From an uncultured Clostridia bacterium (GTDB taxonomy: Bacteria; Bacillota; Clostridia; Christensenellales; Borkfalkiaceae): a stretch of DNA of 6,270 bases. Below the pieces are notes generated by a model that had not been told where the DNA came from, did not search any database, and saw only the letters and a list, made by a program, of their open reading frames with translations. This document shows, in pieces, positions 5,137-6,270 of this stretch. Where the stretch lies: NCBI GenBank assembly GCA_944376035.1, contig CALWBJ010000079.1, positions 1-6,270 of the forward strand, read 5' to 3'. A program made the translations under genes and the position numbers. Position 1 is the stretch's first letter. Every line of letters begins with the position of its first letter.

Positions 5137-6270
5137 TTATCTACTTATGAATTTGTTTTTCGTCTGCAAAAAATCTTCGCCGTTATTTATCTGATAGGCG
5201 GAAAGGAGAGGGGGAATGTTTTTGCCGCTTTTTCTTTCAAAGTAGTTTTTAGTTATTTTTATTAACAGACCGCTCAGGACTGTGAGCGCGATAAGGTTAG
5301 GTATTGCCATGAGAGCGTTTGTCATATCGGATATGAGCCATACGAAGTCCGCCCCGATATTGTCTCCGAAGAAAAAGGTTAAAAACGCAATAATAAGTAT
5401 AGTTGCAAGATAAATTATATTAAAAGTAAGTTTTGCGCCCTTTCTGTGATTTTTAAAGATATATTCGGACGCTTTTGCACCGTAAAGCGACCATGCGAGT
5501 ATAGTTGAAAATGCGAACAGAGGCAAAATAATACTGTATGCGACGGTTCCGAAAGTGCCGAGCACATTACTGAAAGCCGACATGGCGGTTTCGGCGCCGC
5601 TTACGCCGCTGTTGCCGTCAAGACCCGAGGTCAGAATGAATAGCGCGGTAAGAGTACAGATAATGAATGTATCTATAAAGACTTCGAAAATTCCCCATAA
5701 TCCCTGTTCGACAGGTTCGGGATTTACGGATGCGCTGTGCGCGATTGAAGCCGAACCGAGTCCCGCTTCGTTGGAGAACACTCCTCTTGCAAAACCGTAA
5801 CGCATTGCCGCGCCGATTCCGTACCCCGCAAAGCCGCTGACTACCGAGCGGGCGGTAAAGGCGGAAGTGAATATGGAAGCGATTGCAGCAGGTATTGCCG
5901 CGGCGTTGGCGATAATAAGAATAAGCACGAGTACGATAAAAATTATTATCATAAACGGAACTATAAGAGAGGTAACTTTGCCTATTCTTTTAATGCCGCC
6001 TATTACGACAAGCGCGGTAAGCAGAGTTATAAAAATTGCGGTTGCATAAGGCGGTATGCCGAACGCCGTGTTCCATGTGGACTGAATAGTGTCCGACTGT
6101 ACAGAGCCCATTCCTATCGCGGCAAGTATAGTGAACAGCGCGAAAAGTATGGCAAGCCATTTTTGTTTTGTGCCTTTTTCTATATATTGCATGGGCCCGC
6201 CCAGAAATTCTCCCTCGGGGTTTTTCTTTCTGAAAAACAGACCGAGTGTTATTTCAGCGTATTTTGTAAT
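5137..6270 (-). CDS. Sodium:alanine/glycine symporter (AGCS family), partial
   Basis: The frame is open from the right edge to TAA at 5137-5139 and gives 377 residues. The N-terminus lies outside the window; AGCS proteins are usually about 450-480 residues. The ATG at 6192 is internal, because the codons before it read TKYAEITLG and GEFLGGPM, a conserved AGCS segment. Many hydrophobic helices are present. Fingerprint motifs are NEAGLGSASIAH (visible residues 167-178), DTFIICTLTALFIL, LPLFAFSTILAWSLYGAK and SDMTNALMAIPNLIAL. The family imports alanine, glycine or related amino acids (glutamine for some members) with sodium across the cytoplasmic membrane; the exact substrate cannot be read from the sequence. 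The gene converges on the kinase-acetyltransferase gene, and no operon partner is visible inside the window. The C-terminal tail after the last helix is a basic cytoplasmic extension. Confidence 0.95.
   Translation of the reverse strand: MTKYAEITLGLFFRKKNPEGEFLGGPMQYIEKGTKQKWLAILFALFTILAAIGMGSVQSDTIQSTWNTAFGIPPYATAIFITLLTALVVIGGIKRIGKVTSLIVPFMIIIFIVLVLILIIANAAAIPAAIASIFTSAFTARSVVSGFAGYGIGAAMRYGFARGVFSNEAGLGSASIAHSASVNPEPVEQGLWGIFEVFIDTFIICTLTALFILTSGLDGNSGVSGAETAMSAFSNVLGTFGTVAYSIILPLFAFSTILAWSLYGAKASEYIFKNHRKGAKLTFNIIYLATILIIAFLTFFFGDNIGADFVWLISDMTNALMAIPNLIALTVLSGLLIKITKNYFERKSGKNIPPLLSAYQINNGEDFLQTKNKFISR

Noticed and set aside
5555..6049. Plus-strand open frames opposite the symporter
   Set aside because: The minus strand carries unmistakable AGCS family motifs across the whole stretch.

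Overview
The window looks like chromosome from a low-GC Firmicute, most likely a gut-type Clostridium relative. The reasons are AT-rich spacers, strong AGGAGG-type ribosome binding sites, a textbook sigma-A promoter, GC-rich hairpin terminators in an AT-rich background, and an alanine/glycine:cation symporter of the Firmicute style. The taxon is an inference; no marker gene is present.

Layout from left to right. Bases 1-199 hold the 3' end of a plus-strand gene whose reading seems to break at a run of six A. Bases 200-444 are T-rich spacer with a 16-bp hairpin between convergent genes. Two minus-strand genes follow: a secreted protein with a DxTGDG calcium-loop-like motif (445-1236) and a 102-residue three-helix membrane protein (1438-1746). 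The second is driven by a perfect-consensus sigma-A promoter, and a bidirectional hairpin terminator separates the two. Diverging from them on the plus strand is a 580-residue phage tail-fibre-like protein (1986-3728) with no phage genes visible around it.

Next on the plus strand is a 347-residue fusion enzyme (3865-4908), a P-loop kinase joined to a GNAT acetyltransferase. It has its own promoter, and a perfect 16-bp stem-loop begins almost exactly at the predicted transcription start. A hairpin terminator region (4945-5011) then separates it from a convergent sodium:amino-acid symporter gene (5137-6270, minus strand) that runs off the right edge.

The genes do not form one pathway. Each has its own control signals and most are separated by terminators, so the window reads as a set of single-gene units. 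The two most unusual items are the kinase-acetyltransferase fusion with its 5' stem-loop and the lone tail-fibre gene next to it. I see no CRISPR array, tRNA, rRNA, insertion sequence or recognisable riboswitch. I did not find a complete new multi-gene system.
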